The notes: generated by a model not told the origin, from the sequence alone. Counted from the first letter of the stretch, positions 31,301 to 39,640 are shown. The stretch is DNA of 64,000 nucleotides from Flectonema sp. DT1601 (GCA_964019425.1 OZ025801.1:868001-932000); one strand, 5' to 3'. Program-made: numbers and translations.

Positions 31301-34300
31301 CCTCCGACCTTCATACCCTTTGGAGTAGGCCTGGAGGGGATTCAGAATCTCGGGGATTCCTGCTACATGAACGCAGCGCTGCAGTGCCTATGCAAGGGCA
31401 TGCCTCTTCCGGAATGCAACAAATTGCCGGAACACTCAGCAGACTGTGTCTTATGCACCCTGAGGGAGCTGAAGCGATCGGGGTCTGTTTTGGCAGCGAA
31501 GAAGATATGGGAATGGATGAAACCACGCTGCGGTCCGGGACAATCAGAAGCCGAACATGCACTGTCAGAGCTGCTCGAAGCAATCGTTGAGGCGGGAGCT
31601 CCACCAGTCGACTTCGTGTCCACGGTAACGCAAATCCGCACGTGTCAAGTCTGCGAGGACATACACACGGTACGGTATAGAACGCCCATCCTCAGACTGG
31701 AACCTGACCAAAAGACAGCTTCTGCCCTTGACGAAACGACGACAAGCCCGACAGACTTCACCTGCCCGAGTTGTAAATCGTGCTCAGCGGAGATCGTTAC
31801 ATCGGTAGACGAGCCAGCCCGTTCGCTGTTCCTGGGGTTCAAAGAGGGACATTTCGGAGATACCAAACCCGATGAAGTCACCCTTCCAGAATCCTTCATA
31901 GACGCATCGAGCCGCCTCTACACCCTGACTGGAATGATCCAACACGTCAGATTTAACGAGGTCTCGGGGCACTATGTGTCGTATACGACAAATGGAAGGG
32001 GGGGATGGCTGAAACAAGACGATTCTGCCGAGGGAATCTACACGTCGAAGGTCACACAAGTAAAGCCCTGCGTCGCCCTGTACCTGAGACGAGAGCAGCT
32101 ACCCTCCTCCACCCAGGATCCAGGACGGATTTTAGCACCCTCCAACAGGAAGCCATCTTTCTTCTACGGAGTCGCCGAAGGCAGATCCCCGGGAGTCTAT
32201 ACCACGTGGGAGGAAACGAAGAGGGAGGTGCACAAATACAGAGGCGCCGTCCACCAAAGATTCGTCCTCCGCGAGTCGGCCCAGCGATTTGTCGAGAGGT
32301 ACAACCCACCATCAGGGGATACCAAAGTCGCTCCACCGCCGGGCAGCAAATGGTACGCAGTAGTCAGGGGCCGAAAGTCTGGTCTGTACGACTGCTGGCG
32401 CGAAGCGAGCTCGATGGTAAACGAGTTCACCAGAAGCCGGTACAAGGCCTTCAACTCGCGATTGGAAGCCTCTCTATACTGGTGGGACCACATGGCAGGG
32501 GGACCTCAACAGGACTCGCCTCGCATGTGCCTATTCTTTGCCAGTCATAGGAACTTGAACACTGGGAGGACGGGGGCGGCCGCCTGCCTGTTGGACACGC
32601 AACTGCACAAGTTGACGGCCAGCTGGGGTGCGACGCTCGACACTGCAGACCTCGGGCTAGCCTCCTACTATGCTGCCCTCAAGGGGATACAGAAGATGAG
32701 TCAACAGGATAGAAATGCCACCTGGAGTTGCAGAGGAAATATGAACACGTGGAGTGCGACAACACGGACGGGACTGGCGGGGGCTGTGCCGGACACATGG
32801 AGCTTCCTCAACACACCAAACGTCGCCAACAACTGTGCGCAGTTCAAGGCGGAAGAGGTGTCCTCTCGAGATTACTGCTCGCTGATGGACGTGTTGAGAC
32901 GTACCTCAGAACTGGAAGGGGAGCTGGGATTACGGTTAACCAAGAAACCGAGATCCCCAGATTCCGATTCGCAGGGAGAGTCTGCCTCGGTCAAAAAACC
33001 AAAGGCTGAGGCAGACCATCCACCGCCCGCCATAGCCGACCCCGATAGAAGCCCAACGCCATCGGCCAGTCCGAGGAGCAAGAAGCAGTGGTCCCCTGGT
33101 TCAGATTCGCAAGACGAGCCGGTATCAGTGAAGAAGCCGAAGACGTCCGCACCTGAAGTGGCCCGAGAAGACTCAGTGACTTCAGAAGGCCCCCCACTAG
33201 TAGATAACCAACGGAACCCGACGGTCACGACGGAGATAGAAAATGTAGCGCCGACCGCCTCACCTGTTGAAACTGCAGTTACAACCAATGTCGGCCAGAG
33301 TAAGCCGGAGCCAAAGGAAACCGACATCCCACCGCCGAATGCAAGTCAGGAATTGGAAGATGCCACGGCCAGCGCCACACCAGTCACTAGACCGACAGAT
33401 TTGCCCACCGAAGGCAGTCCCCTGCCGTCAGCCAGTCTAAGGACGATAGTTGCAACCATAGACCCGCCGGAGAAAGGTGAACACGATGCCTCCGAAGATA
33501 CAGTAAACACCCTCAAGGAAGAAGTATATGATGCCCCTGGAGATCAGACAGACACCCTCACCGGGGAAGTACGCGATGCCTCCGAAGAACCAGCGGATAT
33601 TCTTACCGAAGTAGAACATGATGCCGCCGGAGAACTAGCAGACACCCTCGCCGAAGAAGTGCGCGATACCGCCGAACAACCAGCAGACATCCTTACCGAA
33701 ATAGAACAGGATGCCTCCGGAGAACTAGCGGACGCCCTCGACAATGAAGTGTGTGACACCTCTGAAGAGCCAGTAGACATCCTCACCAAGGAGGAACGCG
33801 ACTTGTCCAGCCCGTCATCGCAGTTACAAGCATACGACAAGGAGACCCACACTCCCCCTGTGGCCAGAACGCTAGACCTCGACAGCCATAACAGCTCTAC
33901 AGAAGATCCGACACCGAAGACCAGAAGAGCAAGGAGCAGCCCACCCCGGACGGGGACAAGTAGCTCCGATGTCTCCACAAACGATACCGAAGATACCCGA
34001 CCGACATGTGACCATGCACCGCCGTTGCAAAAGGGACCAAGGGTCAAATGCGACTTCTGCCATAGATTGTTGCAACGGAAATGGTTCAGGAGCAGATGCA
34101 CGAAGTGCCAGATAACGACCTGTCGAAGATGTTGGACCGCCGGAGTGGAGACCGCCTCCAGAGCCTTGGATCACCCAGACAGTACACCAAGACACAGGAG
34201 GACGAGGTCGTGCCCATCCTCGAACGAGAAGACAAAGAAGAAGATATCGCCATACAGTTCCGCGGACTCAGAGAAGACCAACCTGAGTCCGGGGAAGAGA

Positions 34301-34318
34301 CTTAAAGACGACTGCTGA
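28304..34318 (+). CDS. LINE ORF C-terminal part: RLE endonuclease + USP deubiquitinase + RNase H-like
   Basis: 2,004 codons from the first ATG, but real coding probably begins near 28400 and is cut at its 5' end. Order: CCHC finger CRACKKTQDAFGYHASVC (about residues 163-180), RRHDKVR, RPAD and DVTIVNP, the conserved set of restriction-like endonucleases of R2/CRE/NeSL/Utopia-type LINEs; proline-rich 100-residue repeats (about 470-1000); a USP core with Cys box GDSCYMNAALQCL (Cys 1020), two CxxC pairs and His box SGHYVSY (His 1223); two viroplasmin-like modules (about 1283 and 1347, GVAEGRSPGVYTTWEE and AVVRGRKSGLYDCW); an RNase H-like fold (about 1406-1530) in which the catalytic D and E positions are replaced (FFASH, ASYYAAL); acidic repeats; a CxxC-rich zinc ribbon (about 1915-1946). 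USP activity would be ubiquitin removal; its use to the element is unknown. Confidence 0.7.
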   Translation: MLFFKLEFNLKKRKKKKSICGRFVRLSQKKIGLRSCTKHRNAALLGSLGLVKDTCVSLWRDYKCSLGAQIQEALNKVLPASLKLEGTYHPQRLTSARLDQVARDKLLEDAAPTDKKRLLSLTMPKASAWLQCPDEECYIGSDIFRIACGLRLGTALFSEDEACRACKKTQDAFGYHASVCIDGGDIHRRHDKVREEFIGICRSAGLATMREPKYLVGYNKQRPADWYCPQGLNEGVGRAFDVTIVNPGASRNYNKPGQAASEAEAAKSGKYSALCAKFGLNFSPIALEVYGGLGPQAVRTLSRLSQLRAIATTVPLREVAGLYARRVSTQVVVCTAEALRARGASLIHQAALSASKPHTPHMPPAPSTSDDVSLSASTPQPMDPTPDPTTPDAGGIGRSAEPEGDTVTRPATKPEEPTTSLATPQHKAGVPREFESTPVPAPQPTTTDDGGPVPIATSVSVPAATLSTEGRNETASIDPTTAAPTPPGPIISTAGGLEVSEPVLSPSTSPQGVSAEPTMSLTTPLHKAGEPRELEPVPAQAPLPTTTDDGGSDPTATPVSAPMAPLPAGGRNEKTSTEPVTAAPTPPGPTISIAGGLGISEPVPSPSTSPQGLPAEPATSVAIPLHKDGEPCEYESTPVPTPLPYTTDDGGPDPTATPVSAPTASLPAGGRNEKTSTEPATAAPTPPGPTISIAGGLGISEPLPSPSTSPQRLPAEPATSAAIPLHKDGEPREYESTPVPTPLPYTTDDGGPDPTATPVSAPAASLPAVGPNEFTLHVPATAAPTPPGPTTSIAGGLEVSEPGLRLPLNRPLEAPVDPASAVDVTSSPAAKRTETDQTAPVTAVPTPPGPTISIAGSLELPEPEPRPSFRPQGAPVEPTRETGNPSLPIGGRNVFILIDPAAAVPMPPGPSKSTAGGLEISETGLRPHESPTDPIATHGGEITPNEAALSVPDSAVMHLPGPITTSAGRWQEPESVPGTPLTQRGPSLTSKPESPAIEHPPTFIPFGVGLEGIQNLGDSCYMNAALQCLCKGMPLPECNKLPEHSADCVLCTLRELKRSGSVLAAKKIWEWMKPRCGPGQSEAEHALSELLEAIVEAGAPPVDFVSTVTQIRTCQVCEDIHTVRYRTPILRLEPDQKTASALDETTTSPTDFTCPSCKSCSAEIVTSVDEPARSLFLGFKEGHFGDTKPDEVTLPESFIDASSRLYTLTGMIQHVRFNEVSGHYVSYTTNGRGGWLKQDDSAEGIYTSKVTQVKPCVALYLRREQLPSSTQDPGRILAPSNRKPSFFYGVAEGRSPGVYTTWEETKREVHKYRGAVHQRFVLRESAQRFVERYNPPSGDTKVAPPPGSKWYAVVRGRKSGLYDCWREASSMVNEFTRSRYKAFNSRLEASLYWWDHMAGGPQQDSPRMCLFFASHRNLNTGRTGAAACLLDTQLHKLTASWGATLDTADLGLASYYAALKGIQKMSQQDRNATWSCRGNMNTWSATTRTGLAGAVPDTWSFLNTPNVANNCAQFKAEEVSSRDYCSLMDVLRRTSELEGELGLRLTKKPRSPDSDSQGESASVKKPKAEADHPPPAIADPDRSPTPSASPRSKKQWSPGSDSQDEPVSVKKPKTSAPEVAREDSVTSEGPPLVDNQRNPTVTTEIENVAPTASPVETAVTTNVGQSKPEPKETDIPPPNASQELEDATASATPVTRPTDLPTEGSPLPSASLRTIVATIDPPEKGEHDASEDTVNTLKEEVYDAPGDQTDTLTGEVRDASEEPADILTEVEHDAAGELADTLAEEVRDTAEQPADILTEIEQDASGELADALDNEVCDTSEEPVDILTKEERDLSSPSSQLQAYDKETHTPPVARTLDLDSHNSSTEDPTPKTRRARSSPPRTGTSSSDVSTNDTEDTRPTCDHAPPLQKGPRVKCDFCHRLLQRKWFRSRCTKCQITTCRRCWTAGVETASRALDHPDSTPRHRRTRSCPSSNEKTKKKISPYSSADSEKTNLSPGKRLKDDC
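29700..31260 (+). repeat. 300-bp (100-residue) proline-rich coding repeats
   Basis: Units of about 300 bp encode TAAPTPPGPTISIAGGL..SEP, a Pro/Ser spacer, then a DDGGPDPTATPVSAP segment. Five units are clear; two central ones (starting near 30042 and 30342) are close to identical, and later ones are more diverged. The sequence is of low complexity and predicted disordered. It gives rise to a 519-codon antisense frame (29170-30729) that is a shadow. Confidence 0.85.
33470..33812 (+). repeat. Acidic 30-34-residue coding repeats
   Basis: About five units read DASEEPADILTEVEHDAAGELADTLAEEV with variation (EVRD, EIEQD, EVCD, KEERD). Units alternate between an EP-ADIL and an EL-ADTL half. It lies between the RNase H-like fold and the zinc ribbon and is probably a flexible acidic linker. 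Confidence 0.8.
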
Positions 34319-35119
34319 GATCTGTGGGTGTACTCACACGTCCCCTCCCCCTCCTCCTCCCCCACCCCCCCCCCTTTATACCCACCGGAATAGATAATTC
34401 CTTTTAAAAGTGTCACTGTGAGACCTCAAAGAAAGCCGCACGTCCTCGGCAAAAAGAAGCCTGAGATGCTGACAAAAAGTCGATCTGTTAGTGAAACCTT
34501 GCCACTTAGCTTAGCTCTTCCAAAAACAACCAAGGCGGAACAAGATTGACTGCGTCGAAGGTGGAAACCGACAGCGTGCGAAGAAGAAAAAAGTAAAAGA
34601 CTTAGGTAAAGCATACAACAGGTTATTAGGGAATAACCGCCGTCACACGGAAGAGTGATGAGTAAACCAGGGGCAATAATTACAACATGGTCCACCGGGC
34701 TGGTGACAATGTTCCAACGTAGCATGCTAGGGCTAAGACAAGAGATGCGCCTGACGCGGGTGGAGTAGAGTCTTGTTATATTTTGGAGAGCAACGTTTTC
34801 GAACTACCCACAATATACCCGTCAGGAGGCAACTTGTACTTGGCTTACAATTTTAAAGACTACCGGTTTTCTCAGATAGAATTCCAGCAGACAAAGAAAA
34901 GTAAAAGAACTGTACTAGCATGTGGTTTCTTCCCGGCATCTTCGCTTCGGAAAAAAAAGTCGAAAAATGCTTAAATGCTAAAGAAGACTGTCGTCCCCAG
35001 CTCGCGGGTTTTCCCTGTCGCTGTACGTCGAGACAACGATCAGAGTCAGTAGAAAGATTGTACTAATTAACAGTATAATGAAAAAGGACAAAGAGAGTAG
35101 TTTCCATTTTATCTTCCCG
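34319..35119 (+). other. LINE 3'UTR
   Basis: Non-coding tail between the stop at 34318 and the poly(A). It includes a C-rich stretch (34345-34375), a TTATTAGGGAATAACC segment and mixed-complexity sequence that differs from the AT-rich host spacers. No ORF worth reporting. It probably carries the signal for reverse-transcription priming, but I cannot point to it. Confidence 0.5.

Positions 35120-35200
<81 letters not shown>
35120..35200 (+). repeat. Poly(A) tail, 81 nt
   Basis: An unbroken run of 81 A directly after CTTCCCG. Its purity suggests recent insertion; such runs usually shorten and mutate. Sequencing error in the exact length is likely. Confidence 0.85.
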
Positions 35201-35201
<1 letters not shown>

Positions 35202-35346
35202 ATAAAGAGAAAAAAAAAAAAATGAAAGCATTTTTATGTAGTTATACAGGATCAATATACAAACAGTCTGTATAATAATTATTTACCGATTTTTTTTTAA
35301 AAAAAATTTTTCCTGTTACTTTTCTTGTTTACAACAGTACACTGCA

Positions 35347-35721
35347 ATGTCACTTCTAAAGATGGATACGAATTACGACACTCGGGTGTGTGGACAGGTA
35401 CCGACATTGGCATCAACACTTCGAGAGTTAATTAAGATGAATGACAAAGACTCAATGGAAGACATCCTTAACAAAATAAAAATTCAAATCAAAACAGTAC
35501 AAACTGATAAAAACATTCGAGTTCAAGTTGGTCAGATGAAAATGCTTCAAGACGGAGCACCAGTCGCGATAATAGGATCGTCAGGTGCTGAAATCGACAT
35601 CTCACTTATTATCGATCCTTTAGACATCGATTCCAAAATGGTAACATCAATAAATTACTCAGTGCCATCACCACAACGGGAATCTATTTTTAAATGTTTG
35701 TATAAATACAATCCTCTGTGA
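35347..35721 (+). CDS. Small protein of unknown function
   Basis: 124 residues, lysine- and isoleucine-rich, with host-like AT-rich codon use unlike the neighbouring LINE. It begins 9 nt after a strong acceptor-like tract, TTACTTTTCTTGTTTACAACAG (ends 35337), which is the same start context as the other host genes. Predicted helix-rich N-terminal half (ASTLRELIKMNDKDSMEDIL) and beta-rich centre (VAIIGSSGAEIDISLIID). No membrane segment or known motif. It could be a complete small gene or a first exon. I do not recognise it. Confidence 0.5.
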   Translation: MSLLKMDTNYDTRVCGQVPTLASTLRELIKMNDKDSMEDILNKIKIQIKTVQTDKNIRVQVGQMKMLQDGAPVAIIGSSGAEIDISLIIDPLDIDSKMVTSINYSVPSPQRESIFKCLYKYNPL

Positions 35722-35800
35722 TTGATGACTTGCTTTCCTATTCTAACCTAGGCTAACATTACCTTTAATCAACTGTATCGTGACTAATGAATATATTTTT

Positions 35801-35960
35801 TATACCTAACAAAATCCATTGTTCGGTAGAAAGAGAATTGTGGCAGCGTAACCTAACCTATTCCTTTATTAGGATTTTATCCCGGTTTGCGCACAAACAA
35901 AATAAAAGTGTGAGTGAGTTAAGTAAAAAAAAAGTGAAGTTTTGCCGATTTCTTTTTTTT
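35801..35960 (+). mobile_element. Solo end of the DIRS-like family
   Basis: This 160-bp piece reproduces the left terminal region of the element at 17811 (CCATTGTTCGGTAGAAAGAG..., TTGCGCACAAACAAAA) running straight into the right terminal region seen at 21385 (TAAAAGTGTGAGTGAGT...GTGAAGTTTTGCCGATT). The internal genes are missing. It therefore looks like the product of recombination between the shared CCGGTTGCGCACAAAC segments, comparable to a solo LTR. Confidence 0.8.
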
Positions 35961-36125
35961 CATAAATATCATACTTGTACCCCTTTAAAGGGGAATTAAA
36001 AATTAAAGCGGAAATAAAGGGCTTTTAATATTAAAGGGCTTTTAATTAATTCCCCTTTATTTTCCAATTTAATGAAATAAAGGGGAATTAAAGGGGATTT
36101 AATGAATTAAAGGGCCCTTTATTTT
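35952..36125 (+). repeat. Left arm of a long inverted repeat (AAAGGGG/CCCCTTT-rich)
   Basis: Starts TTTTTTTTCAT...ATCATACTTGTACCCCTTTAAAGGGG and continues with AATTAAAGGGG / CCCCTTTATT blocks. Its reverse complement occurs at 40568-40808. CCCCTTTAAAGGGG is itself a perfect palindrome at the outer edge of both arms. Confidence 0.8.
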
Positions 36126-36188
36126 AAAATTGGGAAAACCCCTAATTCCACAAAAATAGTTTGCGAAATCGCCAACTCATCACAAAAA
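36119..36188 (+). repeat. Inner inverted repeat, left copy
   Basis: TTATTTTAAAATTGGGAAAA followed by CCTAATTC, AAAAATAGTTTGCGAAATCG and CCAACTC matches the reverse complement of 37622-37690 with only a few differences over about 65 bp. Confidence 0.85.
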
Positions 36189-36239
36189 TTTTAACCGCTC
36201 GAAACAACCCAACATGACGGGAAACTTTTCAGAATTTTC

Positions 36240-36315
36240 GGAGCTCCGGTGGTTTATTGGTTATGACCGCCGAATCATGACCCGGAGGTCTCGGGTTCGA
36301 ACCCCGTGACATCCT
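36240..36315 (+). other. tRNA-like sequence (A and B boxes)
   Basis: TGGTTTATTGG fits the pol III A-box pattern and GGTTCGAACC (36294-36303) the B box, spaced as in a tRNA and followed by a T-rich stop. I could not fold a proper anticodon stem, and the acceptor GGAGCTC/GACATCC has two mismatches. Probably a tRNA pseudogene or SINE head. Confidence 0.4.
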
Positions 36316-37002
36316 TTTTTTCTCTTTTTCGTAATGACGGAAAATGTGACCAAAACATAGTCAAAGGGCGGATTCATCACCCACTGGTCGAGTTGAGACA
36401 TATTCCCGTTGCAATAAATCACCAAGCCCCCTCCCGTGTGATCGATCACTTTAAAATGTTACTGTGCAGTTCACCAGTGAGACTAAGACCTCCAACCAAA
36501 ATTCACCAGACTTCAAGCAGCATTCCAAATTAGGTAATTTTTGTCAGACACATTCTGACCATCGAGAACAGAAATTCTCACGTTAGTAAAAGCTTGACCT
36601 TTAGAAATGTGATCCTCATCATCGATTTAGGTTCGTGACTTAGAAGCCTTAGTCAATCAATGTGGCCCTCCTCCCAGCCAAACTCCCCACCTGACTGGTG
36701 TCTATAAACGAGGGGTCGAGCCGAAGCCCGTTTGTCGCTGGAATCGGAAAAGCTACGAGTCCGAAAGGACCCTAACCTCCGAAGAGGCAGCTGCCGTTCC
36801 CCCATCATTGGATAATAGTAAAGCGACGATAAGAGTTGGTAAACCTCCCACCTATAACTACACCCGACTAGAGTCAAACTCAACAGGGTCTTCTTTCCCC
36901 GCTGACAGTTTCAAGTCCGTTCCCTTGACTGCTGTTTCGCCAGATAGTAGGTAGGGACAGAAGGAATCTCATTAGTCCATTCATGCGCGTCTTTAATTAG
37001 AA

Positions 37003-37034
<32 letters not shown>

Positions 37035-37580
37035 CAGTTGCAAATTTGTTTTTTCAGGTTGGACTTTGTACGGAACGGGCGGGCTTTTATTAGGGGCTCC
37101 CCCCCTTGGGGGGGGTTGGGGGGGGGGGGTTGTATGTTCGATTTTGTAAAAATTACAACTGTGTTGTATCATAAAAACATAAAGATAATTTAACATTAGT
37201 TTTAAATACAGTGACTAAGGGTGATGCGCAACTTAGCATATTAAAGTAACTATAGGTTTCGAGAGTAATCCATATACCTCTTACCTCTATTCTCTCTCAT
37301 CAGTATGGTGTAGAAGTAAGTCAGTCAAATGTTGAGACTGAGTCATTCCAGTTTGCAGGACTGGAATGTAGTTACTTTGTGTTTCATGTTCATAAATAAA
37401 AAAAACATATTTTTTGCTGTTACTAGTTCGTAGCTCACTACTAGTGGAGCACTTTTCTACAATAAATGTAGAAAGTGTTTTGGGGGGGGGGGCTTGCGTC
37501 CCGCCAAGAATTTGGCGGACGCAAGCCACCCTTGCACTCTTCCCAGCTTGGTAGGCTAAAAAACAAAAAACCCGCCGCAA
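36316..37580. other. Unannotated spacer within the inverted-repeat block
   Basis: No credible ORF. It contains a poly-G stretch around 37105-37130 and another at 37483-37492, and a local inverted repeat near 37497-37530 (GCGTCCGCCAA in both orientations). Nothing recognised. Confidence 0.4.
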
Positions 37581-37597
37581 GCCAAATTTTTGGGTCA

Positions 37598-37628
37598 AGT
37601 TCGAGTCCTGGTGGACAACTTTTTTTTG
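37598..37628 (+). other. tRNA-like 3' half (B box)
   Basis: AGTTCGAGTCCTGGTGGACAAC followed by T8. The segment TGGACAA is the exact complement of TTGTCCA found at the 5' end of the tRNA-like sequence at 37768-37831 (minus strand). The two look like parts of one ancestral tRNA-derived unit. Confidence 0.35.
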
Positions 37629-37690
37629 TAGGGAGTTGGCGATTTCGCAAACTATTTTTGTTGAATTAGAGGTTTTCCCTTTAAAATTAA
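37622..37690 (-). repeat. Inner inverted repeat, right copy
   Basis: Reverse complement of 36119-36188. It continues into AAAGGGGATTTAATTCCCCTTT repeats like those of the outer arms, linking both inverted pairs to one repeat family. Confidence 0.85.
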
Positions 37691-37767
37691 AGGGGATTTA
37701 ATTCCCCTTTAATTTGGAAAAATAAAAATAAAGGGCTTTTAATGGTTTTTAATTAAAAAAAAAATCC

Positions 37768-37831
37768 TCCACCAGGACTCGAACCTGCAGCCTAGCGAAT
37801 GCAAATCCACAATCATACCAGTGGACAACCA
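37768..37831 (-). other. tRNA-like sequence, minus strand
   Basis: On the minus strand: TTGTCCACTGGTATGATTG, an anticodon-loop-like ATTTGCATT, then CAGGTTCGAGTCCTGG (good T arm) and a T10 run. The D arm is about 7 nt too short and the anticodon stem does not pair, so this is a degenerate tRNA or tRNA-derived repeat, perhaps from an Ala- or Cys-type tRNA. Confidence 0.4.
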
Positions 37832-37845
37832 GCGTCACTTAAAAA

Positions 37846-37883
<38 letters not shown>

Positions 37884-38069
37884 GGAACCTTCCTAGCCGT
37901 ACTTTCAACCCCTGCTAAGTGAGTCGCCTTTCTCTACCCTTTCTGTTGGTAGGTGAGTGAAGGTGTGTACTTGGAAGGCGAGCAAGCTCTCAAAGTCCGG
38001 GGCCCGACCGTTTGCCTTAGTGTCATTAGACTGGATTTTTTGCAGGGATCCTACCCTGAAAGTTGTCTA

Positions 38070-38140
38070 TGGCCGGACTCGAACCTGGGTCGACACATTA
38101 CCCAGGGAGCGTCCTACCATTAGACTACTTTCACCCCTGT
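38070..38140 (-). other. tRNA-like sequence, minus strand
   Basis: On the minus strand TAGTCTAATGG fits the A box and AGGTTCGAGTCCGG the B box at tRNA spacing; TGGTAGGACG resembles a D arm. The acceptor arms do not pair. Both this unit and the one at 37768 are preceded on the minus strand by AAAAAACTTTTTTAA, so they may be copies of one tRNA-derived repeat. Confidence 0.4.
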
Positions 38141-39640
38141 TAAAAAAGTTTTTTTTTAATTTTCTTTCCTATATTCTTATTGCGGGAATTATCCTTGCAA
38201 GGAATTTCTCCTCAAAAATCGTTATTTCACAAGATTCTTCTCCCACAAAAATAATTCCTGATCAAGGAAAATTTTTTACTGGGGGTTTCCTTTGGTGATC
38301 TGGTAAGGAATTATTATTGTGAGGAATTTTTTTTTTGGAAATTTTTTTTTCAGCAAAAATTCTTGAGTTCCTCACAAGAATTTCGGCACGAGGTATTAAG
38401 TTGCTCGACCTTCGCTGTTTTTTTTCGATACGTGATTAGTCCGTTAGAGGACTGTCGGTGTGAAAGGAAAGAAAGTCGGAACGGTGGCCAAAGATTAGTG
38501 AGTTGACTGAGTTGGTCAGTTACCAGCATGGTAGCTAGCGGTTTCCTTATGATGTTAAATATCGTTATGATGATATAGTTGTATTTTACAAATCAAACTC
38601 AAACGCCCCCCTTCCTGGTGTTCGTCTTGGTGATTAATTCACAGTTGAATAACTCGATTCCGTACTGCACTGAATGACAACACGGAAAAAAGAGATGTGT
38701 ATGCAGCTGAGAGGAATCGTAACTTCAAGTGCTTTTGCATTCTGAAGATTGCAATGGATGATAATTAAATCTGTCAGTGAGTATCAATTGGTGGGTAGAC
38801 CACCGAAGTTACTGTGAACAAACCAGCGTGTCCAAAGCAGGCGTTCGTCTTGTATTTTACGTATAAAATCCAACAGTTAACCCCCTTCAAGTTTTCAAGA
38901 CAATATAATTATTAATTAAATACTCATGGGTTTTATAAAAAACTGTTGCGGTTACATAAGCAAGTGGTGCTCAACTATGTTCACGTGGTATTTATTTATC
39001 TGCAGTCATTTACTACGCTGCCGCTGACAGTCAAGATTGTCAGAGAAATACCTGGTCAATTTGACTTGACATCATTTTTTCTCGCAATTTTAAAATAAAA
39101 ACTTTCTCCTCTCTTCGGCTATTACTACAAACTTTATTTTCAATCTCTCAAGACAAAAGCTTATGTGGGAACAATTAGACAGGAGCATGATATCCAAAAG
39201 TTACATGTCTGAAATCATGGAGAATACATTCTTTCGGAGTTGCTTTAACCAGAAGAATCAGATGCGTGGTCCGTTCCGGTAGGACTCCCTTCTTACGAAT
39301 GTGTGGTGCCTCGTGTTAGCGCTTTGGATAGTAATAACCATTGGCGGCGACTATGCACGGGGTGGCCAGTGGGTTTAATGAGGTTGTTGTGTAATCCCCT
39401 TCCATGGCTCTGTTTCGGCATGCTGGAAAGCGAAGCTCTGAAGTTTACTTCAGGTTAGTCTTGTAAGCCTATCCTTCCGGTTCAGTTCTCGGCTTGGTTG
39501 ATTCCCTCGATCGTCCCATCCAGGAGTTTGTGTGCATGGTGAGGCCCTCTGGAAACCCAGCCCAGCACAAGACACCAGGCTCACGGCGAAGATTGGACCC
39601 GAAAGTAACCTTGCGTTCTGTTCTGTTGGCAAGCTCTCTG
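38141..39640. other. Unannotated spacer within the inverted-repeat block
   Basis: The left half is AT-rich with AAGGAATT / GAGGAATTTT motifs; from about 39200 composition is more balanced. I see no protein gene, RNA gene or known element. Confidence 0.4.

Larger units (their letters stand above)
28356..35207 (+). mobile_element. 5'-truncated LINE-type insertion with 81-nt poly(A)
   Basis: A GC-rich block (clearly richer than the AT-rich flanks) with one long + strand frame, about 800 nt of 3'UTR and an uninterrupted run of 81 A at 35120-35200. Its frame opens with the C-terminal end of a restriction-like-endonuclease LINE ORF; no reverse transcriptase is present, as expected for 5' truncation at insertion. 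A candidate target-site duplication, AG + 13 A + T, lies at 28340-28355 and 35208-35223, but it is low complexity. Long poly(A), intact frame and clean edges argue for a young insertion. Alternative: a host gene built from LINE parts. Confidence 0.65.

Noticed and set aside
34345-34380. C-rich stretch as a telomere or G-quadruplex element
   Set aside because: Not a regular telomeric repeat; simple C-rich sequence in the LINE 3'UTR.
35078-35275. Poly-lysine ORF
   Set aside because: Translation of the 81-A tail; no gene.
36240-36315. Complete tRNA gene
   Set aside because: A and B boxes are present, but the anticodon stem does not pair and the acceptor has mismatches, so only a tRNA-like call is made.
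38378-38393. GAATTTCGGCACGAGG, close to an EcoRI cDNA-library adaptor
   Set aside because: It differs by an inserted T, and normal sequence continues on both sides; most likely chance rather than cloning vector.
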